Shown in pieces: positions 26,525-34,832 of a stretch of 43,279 nt of DNA; position 1 is the first letter of the stretch; every line of letters starts with the position of its first letter. The notes beneath the pieces are model-generated. The model worked only from the letters and a program-made list of their open reading frames with translations. It was not told the DNA's origin and searched no databases. Origin of the DNA: Caryophanales bacterium UBA7278 (lineage in GTDB: Bacteria > Bacillota_I > Bacilli_A > RFN20 > CAG-826); the NCBI GenBank assembly GCA_002472275.1, contig DKRQ01000021.1, forward strand, positions 1 to 43,279. Direction: 5' to 3'. The position numbers and the translations under genes were made by a program.

Positions 26525-26659
26525 TGCTTCGTGGTTTGTTTCGCCGCGCCGATGCGGCAAGGTTGGGGTTGGCGCCGTATTCGTTGCTGACGTAGGTTTT
26601 CTTCTCCTCGTCCCAATAACCGACAAACGCCAGGAAGGTCGAACGGCCTTCCTTTCTTT

Positions 26660-26688
26660 TTGTCTATGGGCCTTTGATGCACTAGAAT
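26660..26688 (+). promoter_or_regulatory. Promoter TTGTCT-17-TAGAAT of a leaderless oxidoreductase transcript
   Basis: The -35 is TTGTCT (26660-26665), the spacer is 17 bp, and the -10 is TAGAAT (26683-26688). ATG begins 6 nt further on (26695), so the expected transcription start coincides with the start codon and no ribosome site exists. Confidence 0.7.
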
Positions 26689-26694
26689 TCCCCT

Positions 26695-28203
26695 ATGGGC
26701 AAATCCGTATGCGTCATCGGCGGCGGCATCGCCGGTCTCAACGCCGGCATCGAGCTTTTGCAACACGGCTACGACGTGACCCTTTTTGAGAAGAACAATG
26801 AAGTCGGCGGCCTATGCTCCGGCTATTCCGTCGACGGCTATTTGATCGACGCCTGCCTCCATTGGCTCATGGGTACGAAGAAAGGTACCACCCTCAACGC
26901 TTTGTGGCGGAACATCGACGCCCTCAACGACGAAGTCGAGGTATCGCACCTCCCATATTTCTGCACCGCGATTTACCAAGGGAGGAAGGTGACCTTCGGC
27001 CGCGACCTCGACGAGGAGGAAGCCCGTTGGAAGGCCATCTCCCCCAAGGATGAGGAGGCGATCGAGGGCTTCTTCGAAAGCGTGCGTGGCATGTCGCAGC
27101 TATGGGTCCTCACCCAAAGCGAGAAGCATCCTCGCCTTTCCATGAAACTCATCTCGACTTTGCCTAACCCCGCCCGCATCTATGGGGCAATCAGGAAATC
27201 GAGGAAGGATTACGCGAAAAGGTTCACCCATCCCGCGCTGCGCTTTGCCATCCAAAACGCGATGACGGGTTATAACAACGCCTTCTTCTTCCTTCTGGTC
27301 TATGGTTTGTTCGCTAGCGGCGACGGCGATGTCCCCTATGGCGGCGCGGAGGCGATGGTAAGGCGCATCAAGGCCCGTTATCTTTCCCTAGGCGGCAAAC
27401 TATACCTCAATTCCCCCGTGACCCGTTTGAAGGGCGATGGCAAGCGCATCGAATACGCCGAAAGCGGGAAAAACCTCGTAAAAGCCGATTATTTCGTCGC
27501 TGGGCTCGACCCCCACATCATCTTTACCTCGCTTCTAGAGGGAAAGAGGATGCCCCATACCTACAAGCATCTGGACAAAGACATCAAGGACCACACGGTC
27601 TCCGGCTGCTTCTGCGTCTACGTGAGGGTGAAGGGCTTCAAAGGCGACATCGACACCCCCACCGCCATCGTGATCCCCAAGGTCCGCGTCGGTAAGAAAA
27701 AAGTGGGGTCGCTGCTCGTCCGCCCTTATGGCTTCGACCCCCTCGTGCAAAGGAAAGGCGCGACCGTCATCAGCCTCTTCGTCGACCAAGACCAAGACGA
27801 CTACGCCTATTTCCTGAAGAAGAAAAACCCGAAGAAGGAAAACCGCCGCATCGTCAAAGAGCTTGTGGAATCCTTCCTTAACGCCTACCCCCAATATCGG
27901 GGGAAGACCGAGGTCCTCGATTCCTTCGGTCCTTTGGAGCTCCACGAAAGGACCGGGACCTCCTTTGGCTCGATCCAGTCCTATTCCTTCACCGCGAAGG
28001 GATCCTTCTATTCCAACTCCGGCAAGGTGTCGGGCTTAGACAACCTCTACTTCTGCGGGCAATGGAACCGCGCGATCGGCGGGACCCCCACCGCCCTGCT
28101 CACCTCCCACGAGGTCGTGAAGAAGCTCCTTCGAAAGGAACACGGGATCGTCCATAAAGGCGCCAAATTGCTCTCCAAAGTCACCAAGAGGAAACGGAAA
28201 TAA
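26695..28203 (+). CDS. CrtI/phytoene-desaturase-like FAD-dependent oxidoreductase
   Basis: A 502-aa protein. The N-terminal dinucleotide fold is GGGIAGLNAGIELL (GxGxxG, residues 9-14), with the usual acidic FEKN end and EVGG(L)CSGYSVDG, as in the COG1233 phytoene dehydrogenase-like group. A hydrophobic middle (NAFFFLLVYGLFASGDGDVPYGGAEAM) would contact the membrane or lipid substrate, and LYFCGQWNRAIGGTPTALLTSHEV is the C-terminal FAD-closing motif. It is likely a desaturase, isomerase or saturase of isoprenoid or lipid-like molecules; the substrate is unknown. It stands alone with its own leaderless promoter and terminator and has no carotenoid genes around it. Confidence 0.88.
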   Translation: MGKSVCVIGGGIAGLNAGIELLQHGYDVTLFEKNNEVGGLCSGYSVDGYLIDACLHWLMGTKKGTTLNALWRNIDALNDEVEVSHLPYFCTAIYQGRKVTFGRDLDEEEARWKAISPKDEEAIEGFFESVRGMSQLWVLTQSEKHPRLSMKLISTLPNPARIYGAIRKSRKDYAKRFTHPALRFAIQNAMTGYNNAFFFLLVYGLFASGDGDVPYGGAEAMVRRIKARYLSLGGKLYLNSPVTRLKGDGKRIEYAESGKNLVKADYFVAGLDPHIIFTSLLEGKRMPHTYKHLDKDIKDHTVSGCFCVYVRVKGFKGDIDTPTAIVIPKVRVGKKKVGSLLVRPYGFDPLVQRKGATVISLFVDQDQDDYAYFLKKKNPKKENRRIVKELVESFLNAYPQYRGKTEVLDSFGPLELHERTGTSFGSIQSYSFTAKGSFYSNSGKVSGLDNLYFCGQWNRAIGGTPTALLTSHEVVKKLLRKEHGIVHKGAKLLSKVTKRKRK

Positions 28204-28225
28204 CGTACCCCCGTCGGTTCGCTTC

Positions 28226-28263
28226 GCGAATCAAGGAAAAGCCTTCCTTTGTTTCGCGTTTTT
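28226..28263 (+). terminator. Probable terminator of the FAD oxidoreductase
   Basis: GCGAA-tc-AAGGAA pairs with TTCCTT-tgt-TTCGC around loop AAGCC, followed by GTTTTT. It lies 23 nt after the stop. Confidence 0.65.
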
Positions 28264-28296
28264 CGCAAGAAAAGCCACCAGGTTTCCCCAGTGGCG
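28264..28296 (-). terminator. Probable terminator of the 2107-aa protein gene
   Basis: On the minus strand GCCAC...GTGGC (28274-28296) is followed by TTTTCTT. It begins 8 nt past the stop codon and faces the terminator of the convergent gene. Confidence 0.65.
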
Positions 28297-28304
28297 TTTC
28301 TCGC

Positions 28305-31300
28305 TTAGTCGATCTTCTGAACGTGTCCGCCTAGCAGGACGATCATCTTGACCGCCTGGAGGGAGAATTCGTCCAGGTCGACGATGAGTTTCTTGTCGAG
28401 GCTTCCCCGAGCCAGAACTTTCACCGAACCCGTCTTGGCCGGGACAAGCCCTTTCTCGATAAGGGAATCGAGGGTGACCGTGTCGCCGCTATTGTAGTTT
28501 TGCGAGAGAGTGTCGATGTTGATGATTTCCTTCTTGCCGTCGCGGTGATGATGGACCGTGTCGTGCTCGATGGAGGCTTCTGCGACCTCATCGCTCATGA
28601 GCTCATCGGCCTTATCGACCGTGACCGAGGTGATTTCCTTCTTAGGGGCATTCACCTGGGTCTTTAGCTCTTTGATGAGTCCCTTTTCCAAGAGGGCCTT
28701 GGTCTCTTCGTAAGGAGCACGATAGTCCTCGTTGGGCTCCTCGCCCTTCTCGGCGGGGATCGCGGCCATAGCTGCGTCGATCAGGTCCTTGGCGTAGCCG
28801 CATCTCCTGTCGTTTTTGATGCGGTATAGGCAGGAGACCTCCTCGAACTTCTTCGACTCGGCCCTCTCGACCTTGTACTTGGTGTCGGCGTAGGCATCGG
28901 GATTAAGCGCGAGGTAGACGCATAGCGTCTTCCCGCGGATCCCGAACTTGAGGACGGCGTTGCGGCCCACGTTGATCGAATCGTAATGCCAGGACACGCG
29001 GTCGTTGGCCTTCTTATAGGAGAGCGCGTAGTTCTTGAGTTCGTTGTAGTAGTCCTTGGTTACGTCTTCGGCTTGCGAGAGCTTGGCCTGGAAGGACCTC
29101 ACGTAGCGGATTTGGAAGATGTTGCCCTTCTCGTCGGTGACGGTGGTAACCTCCTCTTCTTCGTTAACGGGTTCAACGGGCTTTGCGACCACGGCCGGAG
29201 TGGGTTCCTGCTTGGGGACATTCACCTGGGTCTTGAGCTCTTTGATGAGGCCTTTCTTGATGAGCGCTTTGGTCTCCTCATAGGGGGCGCGGAAGTCCTC
29301 GTTGGACTCCTTGCCCTTCTCGGTCGGGACGGCGGCCATCGCGGCGTCGATCAGGTCCTTGGCGTAGCCGCATCTCCTGTCGTTTTTGATGCGGTATAGG
29401 CAGGAGACCTCCTCGAATTTCTTCGACTCGGCCTTCTCGACCTTATATTTCGTATCCGCGTAGGCTTCGGGGTCGAGGGCGAGGTAGACGCACAGCGTCT
29501 TGCCCCTGATAGCGAACTTCAGCACCGCATTGCGTCCCACGTTGACGGAGTCGTAATGCCAGGAGACGCGGTCATTGGCCTTCTTGTAGGAAAGCGCGTA
29601 GTTCTTGAGTTCGTTGTAATAGTCTTTGGTGACGTCCTCGGCTTGGGAAAGCTTGGCCTGGAAGGACCTCACGTAGCGGATTTGGAAGATGTTGCCCTTC
29701 TCGTCGGTGACGGTGGTGACCTCCTCTTCCTCTTCGTTTGCCTTGGAAAGAGGCTCCTCGGCCTTTTGGGCGACGTGGGGCACCGCTTCTTCGACGGCTT
29801 CTTCCTTGGCGATGGGCTCTATAGAAGAGGCTTCCTCGGAAACGGGTTCCGCCGCGGACGCGGCCTTGTTCTTCTTCCTGCGGATTCCAACGATGAGGTT
29901 GGCGATCCACACGATGAGGGCAAGTCCCGCGAGCACATAGAGGGCGATGAAGGCACCGCTAAGGTAATAGCTAGTCAAGACGACGAAGGGAAGGACGACG
30001 ATGGAATTGACCTGCGTTCCGCCTTTTTCGCCTTTCTTCTTAAGAAGGCGGATAAGGAGGATGATGCCGGCCACTAAGGCAAGGGCGGAGACGCCAAGGA
30101 GGACGGAAGAGAGGATCGTCCCGTTGGTCTTTTGGGTTTTGATGGACTGCTCGCCTTTGGTGAGCTTCTCCAAATCGCCTTTTTGGACGAGGGCCTTCTG
30201 CTCCTCGGAGAGGGAGTCATAGGCAATCCTGGCCTCTTCGATCCTCTTCTCGGAATCGGAGTCATAGCTGACTTCGCCGATCGCGGAAATTTTCTCGAGG
30301 GCCTTGTAGGCGTTTTCGTAGTTCTCAAGCTCGGTGAGGGTCTTCTTGGGATAGAAGGCCTTCTGCTCTGCGGAGAGAGCCTCGTATTCGGCGCGGGCCG
30401 CTTCGATCTTGGCTTTGGAGGCCTCGTCGAAGGTGATGTCGCCGATGGAGTCGACCTTACCGACGCTAGAAGCGACCTTGGCGTAGTCGGCCTCGTCCTT
30501 GGTGAGGGTCCCGTAATTGAGCACGAGTTTCTTTTGATCCTCGCTTAGGGCGTCATAAGAGGTCCTGGCGGCATCGATGAGAGCTTTGCTCTCGGGGGTA
30601 TAGGCGACTTCGCCGATGGCGTTGATCTTCTCCATGGCGAGCATGGCGGCATAGTCATCTAGAAGTGTCTTCTCATAGGCGGGGTCGAGGTGCGATTTCT
30701 GCTCCGCGTCAAGAGCGTCGTAACCGGCTTTGGCCGCTTCGACGAGGGCTTTGCTTTCGGGGGTGTTGGCAAGCGTGCCAATCGCTTGGATCTTGCCCAT
30801 CTCGGCATAAGCGGCTTCGTAGGCCTCCAGCTTCTCAATGGGGAAGAAGGCCTTTTGGTCGTCGGTCAAAGCCTCATAATCGGCGCGGGCCGCGTCGATC
30901 TTGGCCTTGGAGGCGTCGTCGTAGGTGATGGCGCCGATGGCATCGACTTTGTCGGCCACCGTCTTGACGGCGGCGTAGTCGGCTTCGTCCTTGGCGAGGA
31001 CGTCGAGGTTAGGAACGATCAGTTTCTGGTCGGGGGTCAGCGCGTCATATGTTTCGCGGGCATCGTCGATGAGGCCCTTGCATTCGGGGGTGTATTCGAG
31101 GTCGCCGATGGCGTTGATCTTCTCCATGGCGAGCATCGCGGCGTAGTCGTCTAGAAGCACCTTCTCGTAGGCGGGGTCAAGATGGCTCTTGGCGAGGTCG
31201 GAAAGGGCATCGTAGCCGTCTTTGGCGTCGTTGACGAGAGCGATGGACTCGGGGGTGTTCTCGAGCGTTCCGATGGCTTTGATGAGGCCCATTTCCTCAT

Positions 31301-34300
31301 AGGCGGCCTCATAGGCTTCTAGTTCCGCGAGCGGGAAGAAGGCCTTCTGGTCGTCGGAGAGAGCTTCGTAGCTATCCCTGGCCGCGTCGATCTTGGTCTT
31401 CGAGGCATCGTCGTAGGTGATGGCGCCGATGGCGTCGACTTCGTCGGCGACGGTTTTGACCGCGTCGTAGTCGGCAACCGCCTTTAGGAGGTCATCGGCG
31501 TTGGGAACGAGGTCCTGAAGGGCCGGGCTTAGGTTGTCATAGGCAGATTTGGCATCATCGATGAGGGCTTTGCACTCGGGGGTGTATTCGAGCTCCCCGA
31601 TGGCGTTGATCTTACCCATGACGTTGACGATCTGGAGGTCATTCATGAAGGTCTGGTAGATGGCGGGATCCAAAAGGTTCTGCTCGTAGCCCTTGTCCTT
31701 GTATTCGTCGCAGGCAGCCTTCGCCTCTTCGACGAGGGCCACGCTTTCGGGGGTGTTCTCGACCGTGCCGATCGCGACGATCTTGCCCATGACCTCATAG
31801 GCCTCTTCATAGTTCTCTAATAGGGTCAAAGTGGCGGCGGGGAAGAATCCCTTCTGGTCGTCGGTGAGGGCTTCGTAGTTGGCCCTGGCGGAGTCGATCT
31901 TGGCCTTGGAGGCGTCGTCATAGGTGATGGCGCCGATGGCGTTGATCTCGTCGGCGACGGCCTTGATGGCGGCGTAGTCAGCTTCGGCCTTGGTAAGGAC
32001 ATCGAGGTTGACGACGAGGGCCTTCTGGCCGGGGGTAAGGGCATCATAGGCACCCCTGGCAGAGTCGATGAGAGCTTTGCTCTCGGGGGTATAGGCGACA
32101 TCGCCGATCGCATCGATGAGGTTCATGGCATTCAAGGCGGCGACGTCATCGGAAAGGATGCCCGCAACGGCGCCGGAGATGAGGGCCTTCTGGTCGTCGG
32201 TGAGGGCTTTATAGGCGGCTTCGGCGGCGGCGACCTTGGCGGAGAAGTCCTCCGCGTCGGAAGGACCGATGGCCAAGATCTGCTTGGCGACGGGGTCGGC
32301 GGCTTCGGCGTCTAGGAGCCTTTGGTAGTTAGGGATGTTGGTGGAAATGAAATCAGAATCGTTCTTTTGCTCGTCGAATAGGGCCTCGAAGGCGGCGCGG
32401 GCGTCGGCGATCGCCTCATCGGAGACGTCGGTGTCTTCGGTGATGGGCGCGATGGCAGCGATTAGGTCCTTGACCGAGGAAGCGTAAGTCGCGGCGCCGG
32501 CGAGGTAATTGGCTTCGGCGGTGTCGAGTTCACCCTTCTTGGTGACGACGTCGCTATCATCTCTATCGGCTTCGCGGATGGCCTGGTAGGCATCTTTGGC
32601 GTCGTTGATCAAAGCGCGGAAGTCTTCGTTGTATTCGACGTTTGCGTAATCATCCTCGGCCGCGGCCTTGATCGCGTTGACCTTAGCGATGAAGTTTTGC
32701 TGCGCCTCGGCGACGAAGCTGTCGTATTTGGCTTGATAAGGAAGGTACGCGTCATGCGCGGCTACGACCTCGACGAGGACCTGCTCGTCCACTTCGAGAT
32801 GGGCGTAGGCGGCGCGGACGTTCTTGAACAAGGTCTCGTAGGTTTCGTTGTATTGGACGTTCTCGGGATCATGTCCGGCTTGCTCCTCAAGGGCCGCCAC
32901 TTTGTCGATGTAGTCAAAGACGGCGGCCTCACTTTGTTCATCGTATTCCTGTGCGGCGGCATCCAGATCCTCATAAAGGTCCACTACTTCTTCGAGCGCC
33001 TTTTCCCCATCAGAGAGGAGATCGTAGGCGTTAGTGGCGGCGAGGATCTCGGCTTTGGAGGTGTGTTCGGTGCCATAGGAAACCTTCCCGATCGCGTTGA
33101 CTTTGTCGATGAAGTCCTGGACTTTGGCGTTATAGACCCAGTTGGCGGTGAAGGTCTTGTTGCCGGTGCTGCCTTTGGCGACGCTTACCGAGGTTTGGGG
33201 GGTAGTGCCGTTAGAACCGGTCCATCCCACGAAGTCATAGCCGACCTTGGTCGGGTTGATCAAAGTGAAGGTCGCGGTTTCGATGTTGTATTCGGTGGGG
33301 TTGGTTCCGGAGACGGTTCCGCCATCCAAATCGTAGGAAATGGTGTAGGGAATCGTGCTCCAGTTGGCGGTGACGGTGAAATTGCCGTAAATATTGCCGT
33401 CAATCGTCAATGCCGTTTTGTTGGCCACGGATACACCGTCTTTGCTGACCGACCAGCCGGTGAAGGTATAGCCGGACCTAGTGGGCGTGGCCAAAGTGAA
33501 GTTTTGGGCGGTTTTGGTCGTGGTGTTCTTGTTGGTCTTGTATTTGAAGGAGGCTGGGGAAACCGTTCCGCCGTTCGCATTATAGGTCACCGTATATTCA
33601 TTCGCGGTCCATTGGGCATAGAGGGTGGTGTTGGCGTCCTTGTCGAAGTTTTTGGCCGAAGTGCCGTTAGCGTTGTAATACTTGGTTCCGCCCGAGGTGG
33701 CGCTGTAATAGCCGGCGAAAGTGTATCCCGCTCTCGTGGGCAAACTAGAAAGCTTGGGCATAGCCGATCCTTTGGTCGCCTCGACGGAGCTGGTTCCGCC
33801 GGTACCCCCGTTTTTGTTGAGGGTGACGGTGTATTTTGCCTCGCTCCAACGGGCGAAAAGGGTGGTGGCGTCACCGTTTTTGTAAGTCCTAGCGGAGGAG
33901 CCATCGGCGTTGTAATACTTGGTTCCGCCAGAAACGGCGTCGTAATAACCGTCGAAAACGTATCCGGTGCGAGTCGGTTTGGTGATCGCCGGCATGGCGC
34001 TATTCCAGGAAGCTTCAACCCAACCGGTACCCCCGGTTCCACCATTTGTATTCAGCTGGACGACCGAAGAGGATGAAGCGTTCCCCTCTAAAACATAAAA
34101 ATGGAAATCGGTGACTTTTTTGCCCTCGCCATCCATATGGAAAAAGGGCTTTAGGTTCGAATTCCCAATTCTGAAGGTATAGGAATAAATGTACTTGCCG
34201 GAGGAAACGGTGTATGGAATGGGGTAATCCTTGTCATCCATACCGTCATAATAATGGAAATAAACAGCCTCCAATTCAGAGGTGGCGGTCAAATTGACGG

Positions 34301-34628
34301 AGAAGGTGACATAACCTCCCGTGTACCACAATCTGGCCCCGTAGTTACCAAGGGTGACTTCGTTGGCTTTGAGGTCGCTTGGGGATGCGCCCCATCCCGA
34401 CGCTCTGAGCCAAGGGGTGTTGCCTTGGCTGCCCGTCAGGTCAACGTTGCGGTTATTACCTTCCCAAGGGGCGTTATTAAGCCGTATGAAGTCAACGTAC
34501 TCCAGCACCTTATAGGCAGCCCGGGCTTCCACCGGAGGGTGACTGGCTGCGGCAAACGAGGTAACGGCGCCAAGACCAAGCGTAAAAGTGAGTCCCAGCG
34601 CAGCAGCATAAATAACTAGCTTCTTCAT
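28305..34628 (-). CDS. Giant (2107-aa) repeat envelope protein with cytoplasmic tandem domains and uL15-like C-terminus
   Basis: The start at 34628 follows GGGAG and gives a clean signal peptide (MKKLVIYAAALGLTFTLGL); an upstream in-frame ATG lies before the promoter. Order: a beta domain (about 35-180); four Listeria-Bacteroides repeats (about 185-500); some 17 helical repeats of about 50-60 residues with core x-I-G-x-x-x-Y-(T/D)-x-(E/A)-S-K-A-x-I-x-x-A-(R/K)-x-x-Y-x-A-L; up to three membrane helices (VLLGVSALALVAGIILLIRLL and two more); and two nearly identical cytoplasmic domains (VTTVTDEKGNIFQIRYVRSF...). The end (LIEKGLVPAKTGSVKVLARG...AVKMIVLLGGHVQKI) resembles ribosomal protein L15. 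It is SARP-box controlled like the T4SS, so it is probably a surface adhesin or sensor linked to the secretion programme. Confidence 0.87.
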   Translation of the reverse strand: MKKLVIYAAALGLTFTLGLGAVTSFAAASHPPVEARAAYKVLEYVDFIRLNNAPWEGNNRNVDLTGSQGNTPWLRASGWGASPSDLKANEVTLGNYGARLWYTGGYVTFSVNLTATSELEAVYFHYYDGMDDKDYPIPYTVSSGKYIYSYTFRIGNSNLKPFFHMDGEGKKVTDFHFYVLEGNASSSSVVQLNTNGGTGGTGWVEASWNSAMPAITKPTRTGYVFDGYYDAVSGGTKYYNADGSSARTYKNGDATTLFARWSEAKYTVTLNKNGGTGGTSSVEATKGSAMPKLSSLPTRAGYTFAGYYSATSGGTKYYNANGTSAKNFDKDANTTLYAQWTANEYTVTYNANGGTVSPASFKYKTNKNTTTKTAQNFTLATPTRSGYTFTGWSVSKDGVSVANKTALTIDGNIYGNFTVTANWSTIPYTISYDLDGGTVSGTNPTEYNIETATFTLINPTKVGYDFVGWTGSNGTTPQTSVSVAKGSTGNKTFTANWVYNAKVQDFIDKVNAIGKVSYGTEHTSKAEILAATNAYDLLSDGEKALEEVVDLYEDLDAAAQEYDEQSEAAVFDYIDKVAALEEQAGHDPENVQYNETYETLFKNVRAAYAHLEVDEQVLVEVVAAHDAYLPYQAKYDSFVAEAQQNFIAKVNAIKAAAEDDYANVEYNEDFRALINDAKDAYQAIREADRDDSDVVTKKGELDTAEANYLAGAATYASSVKDLIAAIAPITEDTDVSDEAIADARAAFEALFDEQKNDSDFISTNIPNYQRLLDAEAADPVAKQILAIGPSDAEDFSAKVAAAEAAYKALTDDQKALISGAVAGILSDDVAALNAMNLIDAIGDVAYTPESKALIDSARGAYDALTPGQKALVVNLDVLTKAEADYAAIKAVADEINAIGAITYDDASKAKIDSARANYEALTDDQKGFFPAATLTLLENYEEAYEVMGKIVAIGTVENTPESVALVEEAKAACDEYKDKGYEQNLLDPAIYQTFMNDLQIVNVMGKINAIGELEYTPECKALIDDAKSAYDNLSPALQDLVPNADDLLKAVADYDAVKTVADEVDAIGAITYDDASKTKIDAARDSYEALSDDQKAFFPLAELEAYEAAYEEMGLIKAIGTLENTPESIALVNDAKDGYDALSDLAKSHLDPAYEKVLLDDYAAMLAMEKINAIGDLEYTPECKGLIDDARETYDALTPDQKLIVPNLDVLAKDEADYAAVKTVADKVDAIGAITYDDASKAKIDAARADYEALTDDQKAFFPIEKLEAYEAAYAEMGKIQAIGTLANTPESKALVEAAKAGYDALDAEQKSHLDPAYEKTLLDDYAAMLAMEKINAIGEVAYTPESKALIDAARTSYDALSEDQKKLVLNYGTLTKDEADYAKVASSVGKVDSIGDITFDEASKAKIEAARAEYEALSAEQKAFYPKKTLTELENYENAYKALEKISAIGEVSYDSDSEKRIEEARIAYDSLSEEQKALVQKGDLEKLTKGEQSIKTQKTNGTILSSVLLGVSALALVAGIILLIRLLKKKGEKGGTQVNSIVVLPFVVLTSYYLSGAFIALYVLAGLALIVWIANLIVGIRRKKNKAASAAEPVSEEASSIEPIAKEEAVEEAVPHVAQKAEEPLSKANEEEEEVTTVTDEKGNIFQIRYVRSFQAKLSQAEDVTKDYYNELKNYALSYKKANDRVSWHYDSVNVGRNAVLKFAIRGKTLCVYLALDPEAYADTKYKVEKAESKKFEEVSCLYRIKNDRRCGYAKDLIDAAMAAVPTEKGKESNEDFRAPYEETKALIKKGLIKELKTQVNVPKQEPTPAVVAKPVEPVNEEEEVTTVTDEKGNIFQIRYVRSFQAKLSQAEDVTKDYYNELKNYALSYKKANDRVSWHYDSINVGRNAVLKFGIRGKTLCVYLALNPDAYADTKYKVERAESKKFEEVSCLYRIKNDRRCGYAKDLIDAAMAAIPAEKGEEPNEDYRAPYEETKALLEKGLIKELKTQVNAPKKEITSVTVDKADELMSDEVAEASIEHDTVHHHRDGKKEIINIDTLSQNYNSGDTVTLDSLIEKGLVPAKTGSVKVLARGSLDKKLIVDLDEFSLQAVKMIVLLGGHVQKID
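28640..29745 (-). repeat. Tandem 570-bp coding repeat in the 2107-aa protein gene
   Basis: Two in-frame copies (about 29176-29745 and 28640-29175) encode the same domain of about 170 aa. The block beginning EEEVTTVTDEKGNIFQIRY recurs with a 570-bp offset and only scattered substitutions (e.g. V/I in YDS(V/I)NVGRNAVLKF). Confidence 0.85.
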
Positions 34629-34661
34629 ATGTTTTTCTCCCAGATTCAAGGATATACGCGA

Positions 34662-34694
34662 AGAATACGCGGAAATGTGCAACAAAAGTGCCAC
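34662..34694 (-). promoter_or_regulatory. SARP-type box and -10 promoter (site D) for the 2107-aa protein
   Basis: On the minus strand there are heptamers GTGGCAC (34688-34694) and GTTGCAC (34677-34683), TTTT between, 9 bp, and TATTCT (34662-34667). The leader is about 27 nt with GGGAG. Confidence 0.8.
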
Positions 34695-34770
34695 AAAAAC
34701 CCTTTTTATGACTAGCGTTTCCCGCAAAACAAGTAGTTTTCCTATTTTTGCCTTTTCGCCAATCAACAAG

Positions 34771-34804
34771 CGAAAAACGGGAGCCCATTTTCCGGGACTC
34801 CCGT
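34771..34804 (-). terminator. Intrinsic terminator of the first kinase-like gene
   Basis: ACGGGAG (34777-34783) pairs with CTCCCGT (34798-34804), with inner GGG/CCC pairs. On the minus strand it is followed by TTTTTCG. It lies 29 nt after the stop. Confidence 0.9.
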
Positions 34805-34832
34805 TCCACTGCTTTTTGCTTTGAAAATGGGG

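Noticed and set aside
34629..34769. Longer N-terminus (47 extra residues) for the 2107-aa protein
   Set aside because: The upstream ATG lies before promoter D, has no ribosome site, and would bury the signal peptide that begins MKKLVIYAAA.
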